Position numbers and translations under genes: made by a program | Assembly: GCA_900540395.1 (NCBI GenBank) | Contig: UQFQ01000009.1 | Location: forward strand, 1-64,000 | Source: an uncultured Mollicutes bacterium | GTDB lineage: Bacteria; Bacillota_I; Bacilli_A; RFN20; CAG-826 | Direction: 5' to 3' | DNA: 64,000 bases | Shown here: in pieces, positions 15,245 to 22,997 of the stretch | Numbering within the stretch: position 1 is the first letter of the stretch | Layout of the letters: every line of letters begins with the position of its first letter | The notes under the pieces: generated by a model | Seen by the model: only the letters and a program-made list of their open reading frames with translations | What the model was told of the DNA's origin: nothing | Databases searched by the model: none

Positions 15245-16975
15245 ATGTCTAAATTAATGAAAAAAGCTTTAGTTTCCGCATCTTTTTTAGCTCTTCTTTC
15301 TCCAACATTAACTTCATGTTCTTCAACTGGAGATTATGATTGCTATGTCTATGCTTTAAATGCTGAAGACTATATCGATGAAGAACTTTTAACTTCTTTT
15401 GAAGATATGGTTTATGAAAGAGATGGCAAAAGAGTCAAGGTAGTTTATGAAACCTATGACACTAACGAAACCATGTATAATACTTTAAAAACTGGTAAGC
15501 AAACTTATGATTTAATTTGCTGCAGTGACTACATGATTCAACGTTTAGCTAGAGAAGGAATGGCTACTTCTTTCCATGATGCAATTAATCGTGGTTTAAT
15601 GCCAAATTATGTTGGCAATGTCTCTAGTTTTCTTGCAAGTTATGATGGAAGTAATAGCGGAAAACTTGACACTATTAACGTTGATTTACCAAATGGCGAA
15701 AAAGACACTTTAAATTATTATGCAGTTGGATACATGTGGGGAACTCTTGGAATTTTATATAATCCAAGTTTAGTTCTTGAAAGAAATTATGATTTATTTG
15801 CTAATAATGATCGTTATAAAGATTTAACTGATGAAGAGAAAGTTCAACAAATTATCGCTGATTTTGAATCTTTAGATGGTTATTCATATCTTTGGGATCC
15901 ACTTTTTAAAGGTACACAATCTATTAAAGATAGTATGAGAGATACCTATGCAATTGGTATTTTTGAATACTATAAAGATTACTTTGATCCTAATAGTTCA
16001 ACTTATTTAACTAATTATAAAGACCGCAATGAACAATTCAATAAATGTGATGATGAAACTATTGAAGGCGTTCAAAACACACTCATTGATTTAAAAGAAA
16101 ATATTTTCGGTTTTGAAGTTGATAGCGGTAAAGATGATATTGTTACTCAAAAAATTGCTGTAAATATTGCTTGGAGTGGCGATGCTGTTAACTCAATTGG
16201 TAGAGGATTTTACGCTGATGAAGATTGGGCTGATGAAAGACCAGATGAAGAAAAAGTAAACCTTTATTATACTGTTCCAGAAATTGGCGCTAACATTTGG
16301 TTTGATGCTTGGTGTCTTCCAACACATGATGAAGCTTATTATCAAAGCGATGAATATTCATATTCTATTGAATTTTTAGATTATTTAAATGATCCAGCTA
16401 ACGCTGTTAATAATATGTCTTATAACGGCTATACATCTTTTATTGGTAGTAATTCCGCCAATTTAAAAATGCTTAACTATATTTTATATTCTTACGATAC
16501 ATCCGATGGAGATGGTGATGATGAAGGATATGATTTATATGATATAAGTTATTATTTTGATTTTGCTGATGAAAATGGCGAACCTTTAGAAGAACTTGAA
16601 ATCACTGTTGAAGATCCTTGGGAAGAAGAGAAAGATGGTAGAGTCTTTACTTATAAAGATGAAGATGGTGATGGGAAATTAGATATTAAGGTTAAAACTG
16701 ATTTAGATAGTTATGGAGGTAGAAGCTTAGTAGCTCAATATCCTGAAACTAAAAACATTGATTATCTTTACGTTATGAGAGATTTTGGCGATCAAAATAA
16801 CGCCATTGTTTCAATGTGGGAAAATGTCAAAGTTAATCCTCTTCCAGTTTGGGTTGTTGTAATATTAATTATTTTCCTTGTTGGTTTTGTTGGATATTTA
16901 GGTTCTTATAAACTTATTAGAAAATATAAACTTAAGAAGAGAAAAGAATTAAGAAAGGAAAGTGAAACTAATTAA
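15245..16975 (+). CDS. potD: Polyamine-binding lipoprotein with an extra C-terminal membrane helix
   Basis: The extracellular binding subunit of the transporter. A signal peptide ends in the lipobox L-T-S-C with Cys at ~25. The PotD fold includes Y-D-L-I-C-C-S-D-Y and the ligand-loop motif I-A-W-S-G-D-A. It is 576 residues, against about 350 for E. coli PotD. An acidic Asp/Glu-rich insert lies at ~420-480, and a membrane helix (~537-557, V-W-V-V-V-I-L-I-I-F) is followed by a Lys/Arg tail. Having both a lipid anchor and a C-terminal helix is unusual. Final gene of the transporter set; its stop is one base from the next ATG. Confidence 0.9.
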   Translation: MSKLMKKALVSASFLALLSPTLTSCSSTGDYDCYVYALNAEDYIDEELLTSFEDMVYERDGKRVKVVYETYDTNETMYNTLKTGKQTYDLICCSDYMIQRLAREGMATSFHDAINRGLMPNYVGNVSSFLASYDGSNSGKLDTINVDLPNGEKDTLNYYAVGYMWGTLGILYNPSLVLERNYDLFANNDRYKDLTDEEKVQQIIADFESLDGYSYLWDPLFKGTQSIKDSMRDTYAIGIFEYYKDYFDPNSSTYLTNYKDRNEQFNKCDDETIEGVQNTLIDLKENIFGFEVDSGKDDIVTQKIAVNIAWSGDAVNSIGRGFYADEDWADERPDEEKVNLYYTVPEIGANIWFDAWCLPTHDEAYYQSDEYSYSIEFLDYLNDPANAVNNMSYNGYTSFIGSNSANLKMLNYILYSYDTSDGDGDDEGYDLYDISYYFDFADENGEPLEELEITVEDPWEEEKDGRVFTYKDEDGDGKLDIKVKTDLDSYGGRSLVAQYPETKNIDYLYVMRDFGDQNNAIVSMWENVKVNPLPVWVVVILIIFLVGFVGYLGSYKLIRKYKLKKRKELRKESETN

Positions 16976-17538
16976 TGGCAACTCTAAAAGTATTTTTTCC
17001 AGGTAGAAGATATGGGATAGATCGAAGCTATCTATATTTTCTCGATCGCTATATTGATGGCGATTCCATCTATTTAGAATATGATAAAAAACGTTATGAA
17101 AAAGATGTTATTGAGTTAGAAGAAAACATCAAAGAAGCTTATGCATATTCTATTAAAATCCTAAAAGATATTGATTTTAAAAAATATAGTGAAGTCATTT
17201 TCATAGCTAAAAGCATAGGAACAGTAGTGGCTGGAAAAATACGCGAAGAGTTAAATGTTAATAATGCGCGCTTTATTTGCCTTACGCCTCTTAATGAAAC
17301 ACTCCCTTATTTAAAACAAACCGACTTTATTATTACTAGTAAAATTGATCCTTTTATTGATTTTTCTAAGATAGAGAATGTGCAAAATAAATTTCCATTT
17401 TTAACAATTTATGAAGATGCACCTCACTCTTTAGAATTTAAATATGATTTAAAAAGAACTATTTATTCTTTATATGAAAATCTTGAATTAGCTCTTAACT
17501 ATTTAGATACTGCTTATAAAGATATATTGGAAGAATAA
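16975..17538 (+). CDS. Small alpha/beta-hydrolase-like protein
   Basis: A 187-residue protein with a plausible Ser-Asp-His triad: A-K-S-I-G-T (nucleophile elbow, ~residue 81), K-I-D-P-F-I-D (~122) and D-A-P-H-S-L-E (~145). The order and spacing fit a minimal alpha/beta hydrolase. No signal peptide is seen, so it is probably cytosolic. The ATG overlaps the stop of potD by one base, so it belongs to the polyamine operon and may act on an acylated polyamine or similar compound; that is a guess. The strong hairpin at 17582 follows it. Confidence 0.68.
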   Translation: MATLKVFFPGRRYGIDRSYLYFLDRYIDGDSIYLEYDKKRYEKDVIELEENIKEAYAYSIKILKDIDFKKYSEVIFIAKSIGTVVAGKIREELNVNNARFICLTPLNETLPYLKQTDFIITSKIDPFIDFSKIENVQNKFPFLTIYEDAPHSLEFKYDLKRTIYSLYENLELALNYLDTAYKDILEE

Positions 17539-17581
17539 GTGGACTTTTGTAGGCTTTTTAATAGTATTTCTTATTAAATTT

Positions 17582-17634
17582 AAACCGCTTTTTATTTATC
17601 AAATGTAATAAGTTGATAATTTAAAGGCGGTTTT
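17582..17634 (+). terminator. Long hairpin ending the polyamine operon
   Basis: AAACCGC...ATTTATCAA (17582-17602) pairs almost fully with TTGATAAT...GCGGTTT (17613-17633), a stem of about 21 bp with a 10-base loop. Only four Ts follow, so it may also block reading from either side. Confidence 0.7.
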
Positions 17635-17637
17635 AAT

Positions 17638-17805
17638 TTGTATAGCGGTGATGGCTATGCTTACGCTACTTATACTATAGGAGAACTTAAAGAAATATAT
17701 GCTCAAAGTGGAAATGCAGATTTCCTGGACTTAGAAGTAGAAATTAATGGTCAAACTTATATTGTTCAAGTTGAATCTTATTTATTTCCAGAACTTTCAG
17801 CATAA
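17638..17805 (+). CDS. Possible 55-residue ORF or gene remnant
   Basis: The frame is open from 17623; the first usable start is TTG at 17638. The product begins Y-S-G-D-G-Y-A-Y-A-T-Y and ends in F-P-E-L-S-A. It is acidic, with alternating hydrophobic residues (V-E-I-N-G-Q-T-Y-I-V-Q-V), like the C-terminal strand region of a small beta-domain. No ribosome binding site is seen and a large hairpin abuts the start. It could be the tail of a lost gene. A terminator follows at 17836. I do not recognise it. Confidence 0.35.
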   Translation: MYSGDGYAYATYTIGELKEIYAQSGNADFLDLEVEINGQTYIVQVESYLFPELSA

Positions 17806-17835
17806 CTTTATTCGTGTCCTTCAATCATTAATTTA

Positions 17836-17869
17836 AGAGTTCTTGCAAGAGGCGCAGGAACTCTTTTTA
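17836..17869 (+). terminator. Intrinsic terminator
   Basis: AGAGTTCTTGC and GCAGGAACTCT form an 11-bp stem with one G-U, followed by TTTTTAT. It ends whatever transcript covers 17638-17805. Confidence 0.8.
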
Positions 17870-18345
17870 TTGTTTATGATAACTAATTTATTTTCCAGAA
17901 AAGTTCAGTTTAGCAAGCTTTTTAAGAAAAAATAATTACTTTAGAAGAAGGTGAAACTATGGTTTTTGGTAGTAGAGCAATCATATAAATATCAATTAAA
18001 GAGAAATGTAACAACTTGTCGTGAAATTTATAATGCATTAATAATTGAAGCTATACCTAGACAATATAATGGAGATACTATTACTTTCAATTGGCTAAGC
18101 GATTTTCTGAATTCAAAATATTTTTTTGTAGGACATTTAGCTCCTAGTTTTTTGATTTAGAAATAAATGATTTTTGACAGATTTGATAACCTGTAAAGTC
18201 CTTTGAAATATATAATTTTGGAAATTCTGCAAAATTTTAATCATTATTGGTGTTTGTATTATTAAAGGACAATCGAATTTTTTAGCAATAAAAAATTAAA
18301 GCTAATGTGGAAGAAAAATCAAAAGAGAGGAGAAAGTAAATTTAT
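17870..18345. other. Intergenic stretch without a confident gene
   Basis: A 69-codon open frame at 17951-18160 starts at GTG with a partial GAAGG site, but its protein has no family pattern or neighbour support, and an ATG overlapping it stops after nine codons. I treat it as decayed or non-coding. A good ribosome binding site (GAGAGGAGAAAG) near the end serves the gene at 18346. Confidence 0.4.
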
Positions 18346-18705
18346 ATGAAAAAAGGATTTAAAAGACACTTCAGGATTTATTTAGTTAATAATCATCCTG
18401 CTTATATAGTTGATGAAACTGGTAACAAATATTATTTTCATAGGATAACTTCATCAAAGAAATCTGGTGGCAGAAATAATTTTAAAATTACTCCTAATCC
18501 TTTATATAGTGGAAAGGATGAAATGTATATAGTTAAAAGAATAGAAAAAGATAAAGTGAATCGTTTTTCTAAATTTAAATTAGACGTTCGTAAAGGATTT
18601 AGCGTTGAATATCCGTTTATAGACAAAAAAACTCCCTCGGCATCAGCTAATAAAAGCGATGTAACATCATCTGGGAGTAAAATAATTAAACCAAAGAAGA
18701 AATGA
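18346..18705 (+). CDS. Small basic protein, unknown function
   Basis: A 119-residue, strongly basic protein starting MKKGFKRHFRIYLVNNHPAY, with the block Y-F-H-R-I-T-S-S-K-K-S-G-G-R-N-N in the middle and a Ser/Lys tail ending K-P-K-K-K. I do not know its function; the charge suggests nucleic acid contact. It has a strong GGAGAAAG site. The frame continues for 53 more codons past its TGA into a degenerate copy of its own 3' end (18706-18867). It lies among tRNAs and remnants, so recent gain is plausible. Confidence 0.65.
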   Translation: MKKGFKRHFRIYLVNNHPAYIVDETGNKYYFHRITSSKKSGGRNNFKITPNPLYSGKDEMYIVKRIEKDKVNRFSKFKLDVRKGFSVEYPFIDKKTPSASANKSDVTSSGSKIIKPKKK

Positions 18706-18867
18706 TTTGTAAATAGATTTTCTAGTTCATATCCTTTTATTGAAAAAAATAAAAAACTCCTGCCAAACAGGTTACTAAGACCGTTCATGTATCTGCAAGG
18801 AGTATATTTATTAAATCAAAGAAATAATAATTTGCAAATAGCTTTAACTTATAAGGCGTTGAAATAG
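18706..18867 (+). pseudogene. Decayed tandem copy of the 3' end of the preceding gene
   Basis: The frame after the TGA reads F-V-N-R-F-S-S-S-Y-P-F-I-E-K, matching V-N-R-F-S-K...Y-P-F-I-D-K in the gene above. The DNA also matches: ACTCC, about 37 bases, GGAGT, then a TTAAA-CAAAGAA-ATTTG(T/C)AAATAG block occurs in both units (18629-18721 and about 18751-18842). It is a degenerate duplication of about 120 bp. Confidence 0.6.
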
Positions 18868-19021
18868 GTCTAATGTCGAACTTTTACGATTTTTTTTAAA
18901 AAATGGCTGTTTTGGAGGACTGTAAAATCCTTTAACTTGCATAAAATTTATGTTTACCGTTTAGGTTTATTCTTTTGCAAACTTTGATATAACCGGTGCA
19001 ATTTTCTTCTGTTCAAACAAT

Positions 19022-19045
19022 AAAAAAACACGATAACCATCGTGT
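19022..19045 (-). terminator. Terminator of tRNA-Cys
   Basis: On the minus strand ACACGAT, loop GGTT, ATCGTGT, then seven Ts. It begins 14 bases after the tRNA 3' end. Confidence 0.85.
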
Positions 19046-19058
19046 TTATTTGACTTTT

Positions 19059-19133
19059 TGGAGCATCCTAGCGGATTTGAACCACTGATCATTGAGTTGC
19101 AGTCAATTGCCTTACCAACTTGGCTAAGGATGC
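19059..19133 (-). tRNA. tRNA-Cys (GCA)
   Basis: A full cloverleaf of 75 bases with encoded CCA, read on the minus strand. Acceptor GCATCCT pairs with AGGATGC, and the anticodon stem-loop ACTGCAA carries GCA. The T arm contains GGTTCAAATCC. It is convergent with nothing close and has its own terminator. Confidence 0.95.
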
Positions 19134-19253
19134 GTGCTTAATTATGTTATCAAAGTAATGGTCTAATATCAAGAATTGATTTTTGAAATAAATGAAAATT
19201 TTGCTTTACGTCAATTATGTCGTGTGATATTATAATAAACGCACTGAACAAGA

Positions 19254-19330
19254 CGGGGCGTAGCGTAGCTTGGTATCGCGTCTGCTTTGGGAGCAGAAGG
19301 CCGCAGGTTCAAATCCTGTCGCCCCGACCA
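19254..19330 (+). tRNA. tRNA-Pro (TGG)
   Basis: A 77-base cloverleaf with encoded CCA. Acceptor CGGGGCG pairs with CGCCCCG, the anticodon loop TTTGGGA carries TGG, and the T arm is GCAGG-TTCAAAT-CCTGT. A TATAAT-like box lies at 19231-19236. It diverges from tRNA-Cys, about 120 bases apart. Confidence 0.95.
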
Positions 19331-19343
19331 GTTGAAGATTTAT

Positions 19344-19369
19344 CTCTGATTTATGTCAGAGTTTTTTTA
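19344..19369 (+). terminator. Terminator of tRNA-Pro
   Basis: CTCTGA and TCAGAG pair around a short AT loop, followed by seven Ts. Confidence 0.85.
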
Positions 19370-19632
19370 TTTTTAATAGGACTCTGTTTGAAAAATTGAA
19401 ATTGCTGTCCATACTAATACTTGCATTAAAAAAGGCTTTATAGTAAATAATGCAATATAGTGCTTTGAGATGTTTGTTAGAAAAATAATAAGGTTTTGCA
19501 ATGTTTTATATAAAAATGAGCAATTCAAACTTGAGATTTTCCTTTTCACATTCGTAAAATCAGTGTGAACTAATTATTTCACGATTAAAATTTATTTTTT
19601 TATTCTAAAATAAGGTCAAGGAGAAAATAGTT

Positions 19633-20226
19633 ATGAGTTTTTCAGAAAAGTTAAAAGAATTAAGAAAAGAAAAAGGCTTAACTCAAGAAGAGCTTGCAAA
19701 AGAGATTTTTGTTTCTAGGACTTTAATTAGCAAATATGAAAATGGTGCAATTTATCCAACAAAAGAAAATGCTTTAAAAATCGCTGAGTTTTTTAAAGTT
19801 GACTTGTCATATTTAATTGATTCAAATGAAACAGTCGGTATCGTTTTGAATAGCAGTGAATCAACAACTGATAAAGTCCATAAGATATTAAACTGTCTGA
19901 TTATTTATTTTGCTTCTTTTATAAATGTTTTATTTTTCTTACCTATTGTTCATCATTATTTTCATGATTATTCTCATGGAACTCCACCAATAGTTATTGA
20001 TAAATTTGCTTTGCCAATGATTGTTACTCTCTCTAATGGTGATCCAATTTGTCTTACTAATTTCATTTTATTGATAGTTAACATTGTTTTATCTATTTTT
20101 ACTTTTAAATATAAAAAAAGTAAAGCTTTAAAAGTTTGTAACTATGTATTATTTGCTTTAAATATTATTTTAGCTTTCTTTTCTATTGTCATGTCTTATT
20201 ATCATGTTAATAATATCGATTACTAA
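19633..20226 (+). CDS. Xre-family regulator with C-terminal membrane helices
   Basis: Residues ~1-65 form a Cro/C1 helix-turn-helix: L-K-E-L-R-K-E-K-G-L-T-Q-E-E-L-A, then S-R-T-L-I-S-K-Y-E-N-G. The rest holds about three hydrophobic segments (~82-103, ~138-158, ~167-186) with a His-rich outer loop (V-H-H-Y-F-H-D-Y-S-H). The layout suggests a DNA-binding domain tethered to the membrane that reads an envelope or metal signal. The target is unknown; corA, 124 bases downstream, is a candidate but has a terminator between. An AAGGAG site precedes the ATG. Confidence 0.85.
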   Translation: MSFSEKLKELRKEKGLTQEELAKEIFVSRTLISKYENGAIYPTKENALKIAEFFKVDLSYLIDSNETVGIVLNSSESTTDKVHKILNCLIIYFASFINVLFFLPIVHHYFHDYSHGTPPIVIDKFALPMIVTLSNGDPICLTNFILLIVNIVLSIFTFKYKKSKALKVCNYVLFALNIILAFFSIVMSYYHVNNIDY

Positions 20227-20283
20227 TTTTATATTAGGATTTAATGACTTATAAAAGATTAATTTTGAACAATTTCAAAATGT

Positions 20284-20313
20284 AAAAAAAGGCTCTACCA
20301 TGAGCCTTTTTTC
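20284..20313 (+). terminator. Terminator after the Xre gene
   Basis: AAAAGGCTC and GAGCCTTTT with a TACCAT loop, followed by Ts; the A-run on the left could make it bidirectional. Confidence 0.85.
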
Positions 20314-20349
20314 TTCCACTAGACAATTTGGTAGTGTTAGAATATAGGC

Positions 20350-21312
20350 ATGATTACGGTATTTAAAGAAGTAGGAAAAGAGGTCATCAAGACTGATTAT
20401 GAAAGCGCTGATAACTTAGAAGTAGAATCAGGTAGTTGGATTCATATTTCTGAGCCAGATGCGGAAACTATAGAAAAGATTTCTAAGCTCACCTCAATAT
20501 CGAATGAGCTTCTTTTATGCGCTCTTGATGATGAAGAAAGCGCTCGTATTGATACTGATGATGGCGACACTTTAATTGTTTTAGATACTCCGCTTGTTGA
20601 AGATGAAGAAAACTCAATCTATACAACCGTGCCTTTTATTATTGGTTATAACCGTAGTTATTATGTAACGATTTGTAAATATAATGTTGAACTTATCACT
20701 GAATTATTTAAAAGAGTAAAAGTAGTTGAACCACATAAACATGTTCGCTTAACTCTTTATCTTGTTTATCGTCTTGCAACCTTATTTATTAACTATCTTA
20801 AAAAGATTAATGCTCATACAGAAGTTTTGGAAAATAAACTCCGTAACTCCACAAAGAATAAAGAACTTCTTGAACTTATGGATACTAATAAAACTTTAGT
20901 TTATTTTTCAACGGCATTAAATGCTGATAAAGGTGTTTTATCTCGTCTTTTAAGAAGTCAAACATATAAAAAGTTCGAAAGCGATTTTGACTTAATGGAA
21001 GATACAGAAGTTGAAATGGATCAAGCTATTGAAATGTGTTCTATTTATCGTAACATTCTTTCTGGTATGATGGATGCTTTCGCTTCGGTTATTAATAATA
21101 ACATGAATATCATCATGAAAACTTTAGCGGCAGTAACAATTGTTATTTCTTTACCAACACTTGTTGCTTCAATTTATGGTATGAATGTTACTAATATGCC
21201 TTTAGCTAACGATCCTTATGGTTTTTGGATTATACTGGCGATTTGCGTGGTTTTTGCTATAATTGGTACAGTAATTTTAGTTTTATTAGGAAACGGAAGA
21301 CGTAATAAATAG
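20350..21312 (+). CDS. corA: CorA-family divalent cation transporter
   Basis: A magnesium (or cobalt/nickel) channel of the inner membrane. The 320-residue protein has a long acidic cytoplasmic domain and two C-terminal helices. The selectivity signature Y-G-M-N sits at the end of the first helix (S-I-Y-G-M-N-V), followed by a second helix and a basic tail (GNGRRNK). No Shine-Dalgarno precedes the ATG; a TAGAAT box ends six bases upstream, hinting at a leaderless message. It ends tail to tail, with no gap, against the methyltransferase gene on the other strand. Confidence 0.93.
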   Translation: MITVFKEVGKEVIKTDYESADNLEVESGSWIHISEPDAETIEKISKLTSISNELLLCALDDEESARIDTDDGDTLIVLDTPLVEDEENSIYTTVPFIIGYNRSYYVTICKYNVELITELFKRVKVVEPHKHVRLTLYLVYRLATLFINYLKKINAHTEVLENKLRNSTKNKELLELMDTNKTLVYFSTALNADKGVLSRLLRSQTYKKFESDFDLMEDTEVEMDQAIEMCSIYRNILSGMMDAFASVINNNMNIIMKTLAAVTIVISLPTLVASIYGMNVTNMPLANDPYGFWIILAICVVFAIIGTVILVLLGNGRRNK

Positions 21313-22383
21313 TTAATTTTGAATTAACTTTTTAATACTTTCATCACTTAAAAATTCTTGCATCTCTTCTTTTGAGGAGATGTTTTTATTTTTGCTTAAT
21401 TGATATAAATGATTTATTATTTCATCATTTTCGTTTTCACTTTGAAGATAGTCTTTTTCACTAAATCCATTTAATTTTTCTTCAATTAAAGTAATAAGAT
21501 AGCGACGGATTAAAGCAAGAATAGACTTTTCAATCCAATAAGAAACTTGACCTTTAAATGATCTTAAAATCTTTGAAATTTTTAAGTATAAAGCTAAGCC
21601 ATCTTCAGGAGTGTGCCATAAATCTACAAAGATATAATCATATTTTAAAAGATTATTTTCTTTTAAATATTTGGTGGCTTCTTCGTTAATTAAATGGATT
21701 TTTTCTTGATGCTCAAATTGATTTAAAAGATTATTTTTAAATATATTAATAATCTTTCTATCAAGCTCAATAACATCAATACTTTTAACTTCATTTTTTA
21801 AAGAAGCAATGTAAGGATAATAGCCAATTCCTAAACCTAAAACTAAAACATTTCCCTTTACTTCTTTTAAACTTTCTTTCATAGTTTCAATCTCATGAGG
21901 AGTAACTGACATCCATGTAACATTGTTTTGCCTTAATTCTAGATATTTAAAAGGTTCATCAAAATAAGCAAAGTGATTAATTTCACGATAATAATCGTCA
22001 TTTTTAATACTTATATCTTTATAAATGAATGCTGAAAAACTAGGTAAAGTTGAAATTCTTAAACTTAAATTACCATCTTTAATTTCTTTATCTAACTTTA
22101 TTTTTTTATAGTAAGGATTATTTAAATACTCATTTTTATCAAGTTTTTTAAAAACATCTAAAGAATACTTCTTTGCTAAATGCTGAAAATCTTTATCAAA
22201 AGGATCAATTTCAAGTTTATCTAGGAACAATTCATAGTAAGAAGAAAAATAATTCATTTCTTCTTCTTTAATATTTCGTGAGTAGTTTTCTAAAAAATCA
22301 TTATAAATATTATTAATTAAAATGTTTTGGTCTCTTGTTTCGATTAATTTATATAAGTAGTGTTTATCAAGTTTAAAATTCAT
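21313..22383 (-). CDS. SAM-dependent methyltransferase or spermidine-synthase-like protein
   Basis: The 356-residue protein has a Rossmann core at ~173-260. The SAM-binding loop reads V-L-V-L-G-L-G-I-G-Y-Y-P, strand two ends in D-V-I-E-L-D, and a catalytic-type F-V-D-L-W follows. This pattern is shared by spermidine synthases and small-molecule methyltransferases. The N-terminal ~150 residues are helical and not recognised. The substrate is unknown. It is divergent from the flavodoxin gene with only 56 bases between starts, and no clear ribosome binding site is seen. Confidence 0.72.
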   Translation of the reverse strand: MNFKLDKHYLYKLIETRDQNILINNIYNDFLENYSRNIKEEEMNYFSSYYELFLDKLEIDPFDKDFQHLAKKYSLDVFKKLDKNEYLNNPYYKKIKLDKEIKDGNLSLRISTLPSFSAFIYKDISIKNDDYYREINHFAYFDEPFKYLELRQNNVTWMSVTPHEIETMKESLKEVKGNVLVLGLGIGYYPYIASLKNEVKSIDVIELDRKIINIFKNNLLNQFEHQEKIHLINEEATKYLKENNLLKYDYIFVDLWHTPEDGLALYLKISKILRSFKGQVSYWIEKSILALIRRYLITLIEEKLNGFSEKDYLQSENENDEIINHLYQLSKNKNISSKEEMQEFLSDESIKKLIQN

Positions 22384-22402
22384 ATAATTACCAGCATTTC
22401 TA

Positions 22403-22430
22403 TTGAAACTAGAAAAATTATATATAAAAT
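22403..22430 (+). promoter_or_regulatory. Promoter of the flavodoxin-copA operon, near-leaderless
   Basis: TTGAAA (22403-22408) and TAAAAT (22425-22430) are 16 bases apart, and the ATG follows nine bases after the -10 box. The transcript leader would be only a few bases long. Confidence 0.55.
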
Positions 22431-22439
22431 TTTAAATAT

Positions 22440-22997
22440 ATGAAAACATTACTTATTTATAAAAGTGAGACAGGTTTTACTAAAGCTTATGCAGATATGA
22501 TTAAAGCTAGAATCCCTGATCTTACAGTGGTTGATTTAAAGCATTTTAAAAAGAAAATGGTTAAAGAGAATGACATTATTTTTTATGGAGGACCATTAAG
22601 AAATAATGTAATTGTTGGTCTTAGTAAGTTTTTGAAGGCTAATGACTTGTTTGATAAGAAGGACGTTTTCGTTTTCGCAACTGGCATTCAACCAATTGAT
22701 GAAGATAAGAAAGAAAATGTTATTAATGCTAATGGCTTAGAGTTTTATCATGTTAGACTCTACCTTTTACCAGGTGGTTTAGACATTAATAAAATGAAAA
22801 AATGGAAACAAAAGATTTTCCGTTTTGCAATGAGTAGAGCCATGAATAGCAATCAGTTGCCAGCAGGGGTTGATCGTACGCTTTTTGAAAGCCGCATCAA
22901 TCAACGATTAGATCTTGTCTCTCCTAGCGCAATCGATCGTATGATTGAAGTTTATAACGCAGTAAGAGGGAAGAGGTTAAGTGGAGAAAATATTTAA
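22440..22997 (+). CDS. Flavodoxin-domain protein
   Basis: A 185-residue protein with the flavodoxin fold. The FMN phosphate loop appears at the start as Y-K-S-E-T-G-F-T-K, and Y-G-G-P-L-R and V-F-V-F-A-T-G mark later strands. It resembles the short flavodoxin or protoporphyrinogen-oxidase-like group rather than an electron-carrier flavodoxin. It overlaps copA by 17 bases, so the two are cotranslated. A redox role alongside copper handling is plausible but only inferred. Confidence 0.8.
   Translation: MKTLLIYKSETGFTKAYADMIKARIPDLTVVDLKHFKKKMVKENDIIFYGGPLRNNVIVGLSKFLKANDLFDKKDVFVFATGIQPIDEDKKENVINANGLEFYHVRLYLLPGGLDINKMKKWKQKIFRFAMSRAMNSNQLPAGVDRTLFESRINQRLDLVSPSAIDRMIEVYNAVRGKRLSGENI

Noticed and set aside
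17951..18160. Possible 69-residue gene
   Set aside because: No recognisable pattern, no operon context, and a competing short ATG frame; kept only as a note in the intergenic entry.
18703..18705. TGA read as tryptophan (Mollicute code)
   Set aside because: TGG is used for Trp in conserved sites throughout, the Trp tRNA has CCA, and TGA ends the DUF58 gene in a tight overlap. The open frame after this TGA is better explained by a decayed duplication.
19217..19399. Plus-strand open frame of 60 codons
   Set aside because: It contains the whole tRNA-Pro and its terminator.
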